Assembly: GCA_963738325.1 (NCBI GenBank)
Contig: CAVTWD010000004.1
Span: forward strand, 31,841 to 95,840
Reading direction: 5' to 3'
Origin: CAVTWD01 sp963738325
GTDB lineage: Bacteria > Actinomycetota > Acidimicrobiia > Acidimicrobiales > Ilumatobacteraceae
DNA length: 64,000 nucleotides
Position numbers and translations under genes: made by a program. The notes under the pieces are model-generated. The model saw nothing but the letters and a program-made list of their open reading frames with translations. It made no database searches and had not been told where the DNA came from. Every line of letters starts with the position of its first letter. Position 1 is the first letter of the stretch. Shown piece by piece: positions 63,959 through 64,000 of the stretch.

Positions 63959-64000
63959 CAGCGGTCCTCGGTTGAGGCGAGGCATGGCGGATCACGCCTT

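Overview
The window is high-GC DNA, apparently from an Actinomycetota bacterium. Supporting signs are GC-rich third codon positions, frequent GTG starts, F420-dependent enzymes, a LAL-type LuxR regulator, DUF2254, and a Sap/GAP-family membrane protein. The class is not fixed by the sequence; Acidimicrobiia or a relative is a guess. No complete tRNA, rRNA or CRISPR array was seen.

Layout. 0.2-9.5 kb: an arylsulfatase, a frameshifted Sap/GAP membrane gene, two integrase remnants, a Fur-family remnant, a Zn/Mn ABC importer operon (binding lipoprotein, ATPase, permease) followed by its Fur-family regulator, and a tyrosine integrase split by an in-frame TGA. 9.5-14 kb: a tRNA-Met 3'-half att fragment, a DUF433/DUF5615 toxin-antitoxin pair, a decayed helicase and a decayed large transposase. 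14-39 kb: a metabolic block with an acetate transporter, a YihY protein, a Na+/H+ antiporter, DUF2254, a three-gene formate dehydrogenase (FdhA-FdhB-NrfD), MMPL and DUF4396 genes, hemerythrin, a fused FAD/Fe-S dehydrogenase, an enolase-superfamily enzyme, a ThDP enzyme, MFS, DedA, a CDF transporter and a GH15 remnant. 39-41.3 kb: an IS481 copy next to an IS3 remnant, then a second tRNA-Met-like att fragment. 41.3-50.4 kb: secreted hydrolases around a LAL regulator, with inverted duplication on both sides. 50.4-51.2 kb: an IS6 element. 51.3-54.4 kb: a MarR gene divergent from an F420/NADP redox cluster. 54.9 kb: a third tRNA-Met att fragment. 55.1-64 kb: a restriction-type island with cytosine methylase, Vsr nuclease, PD-(D/E)XK-like protein, GHKL ATPase and HNH protein, followed by a MobF relaxase and an HTH protein.

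The clearest biological signal is the formate dehydrogenase alpha gene. An in-frame TGA sits exactly at the selenocysteine position of the FdnG family, followed at once by a SECIS-like hairpin, so this organism probably decodes selenocysteine. The most interesting system candidate is the methylase/Vsr/nuclease/GHKL-ATPase operon at an island edge, which resembles the R-M modules that carry MutL/MORC-like ATPases.

A strong caution: many otherwise conserved genes are broken by one-base indels, often in short homopolymers. Some of this is true decay in mobile regions, but the pattern in metabolic genes suggests residual sequencing or assembly error. Entries state where a reading frame is broken.
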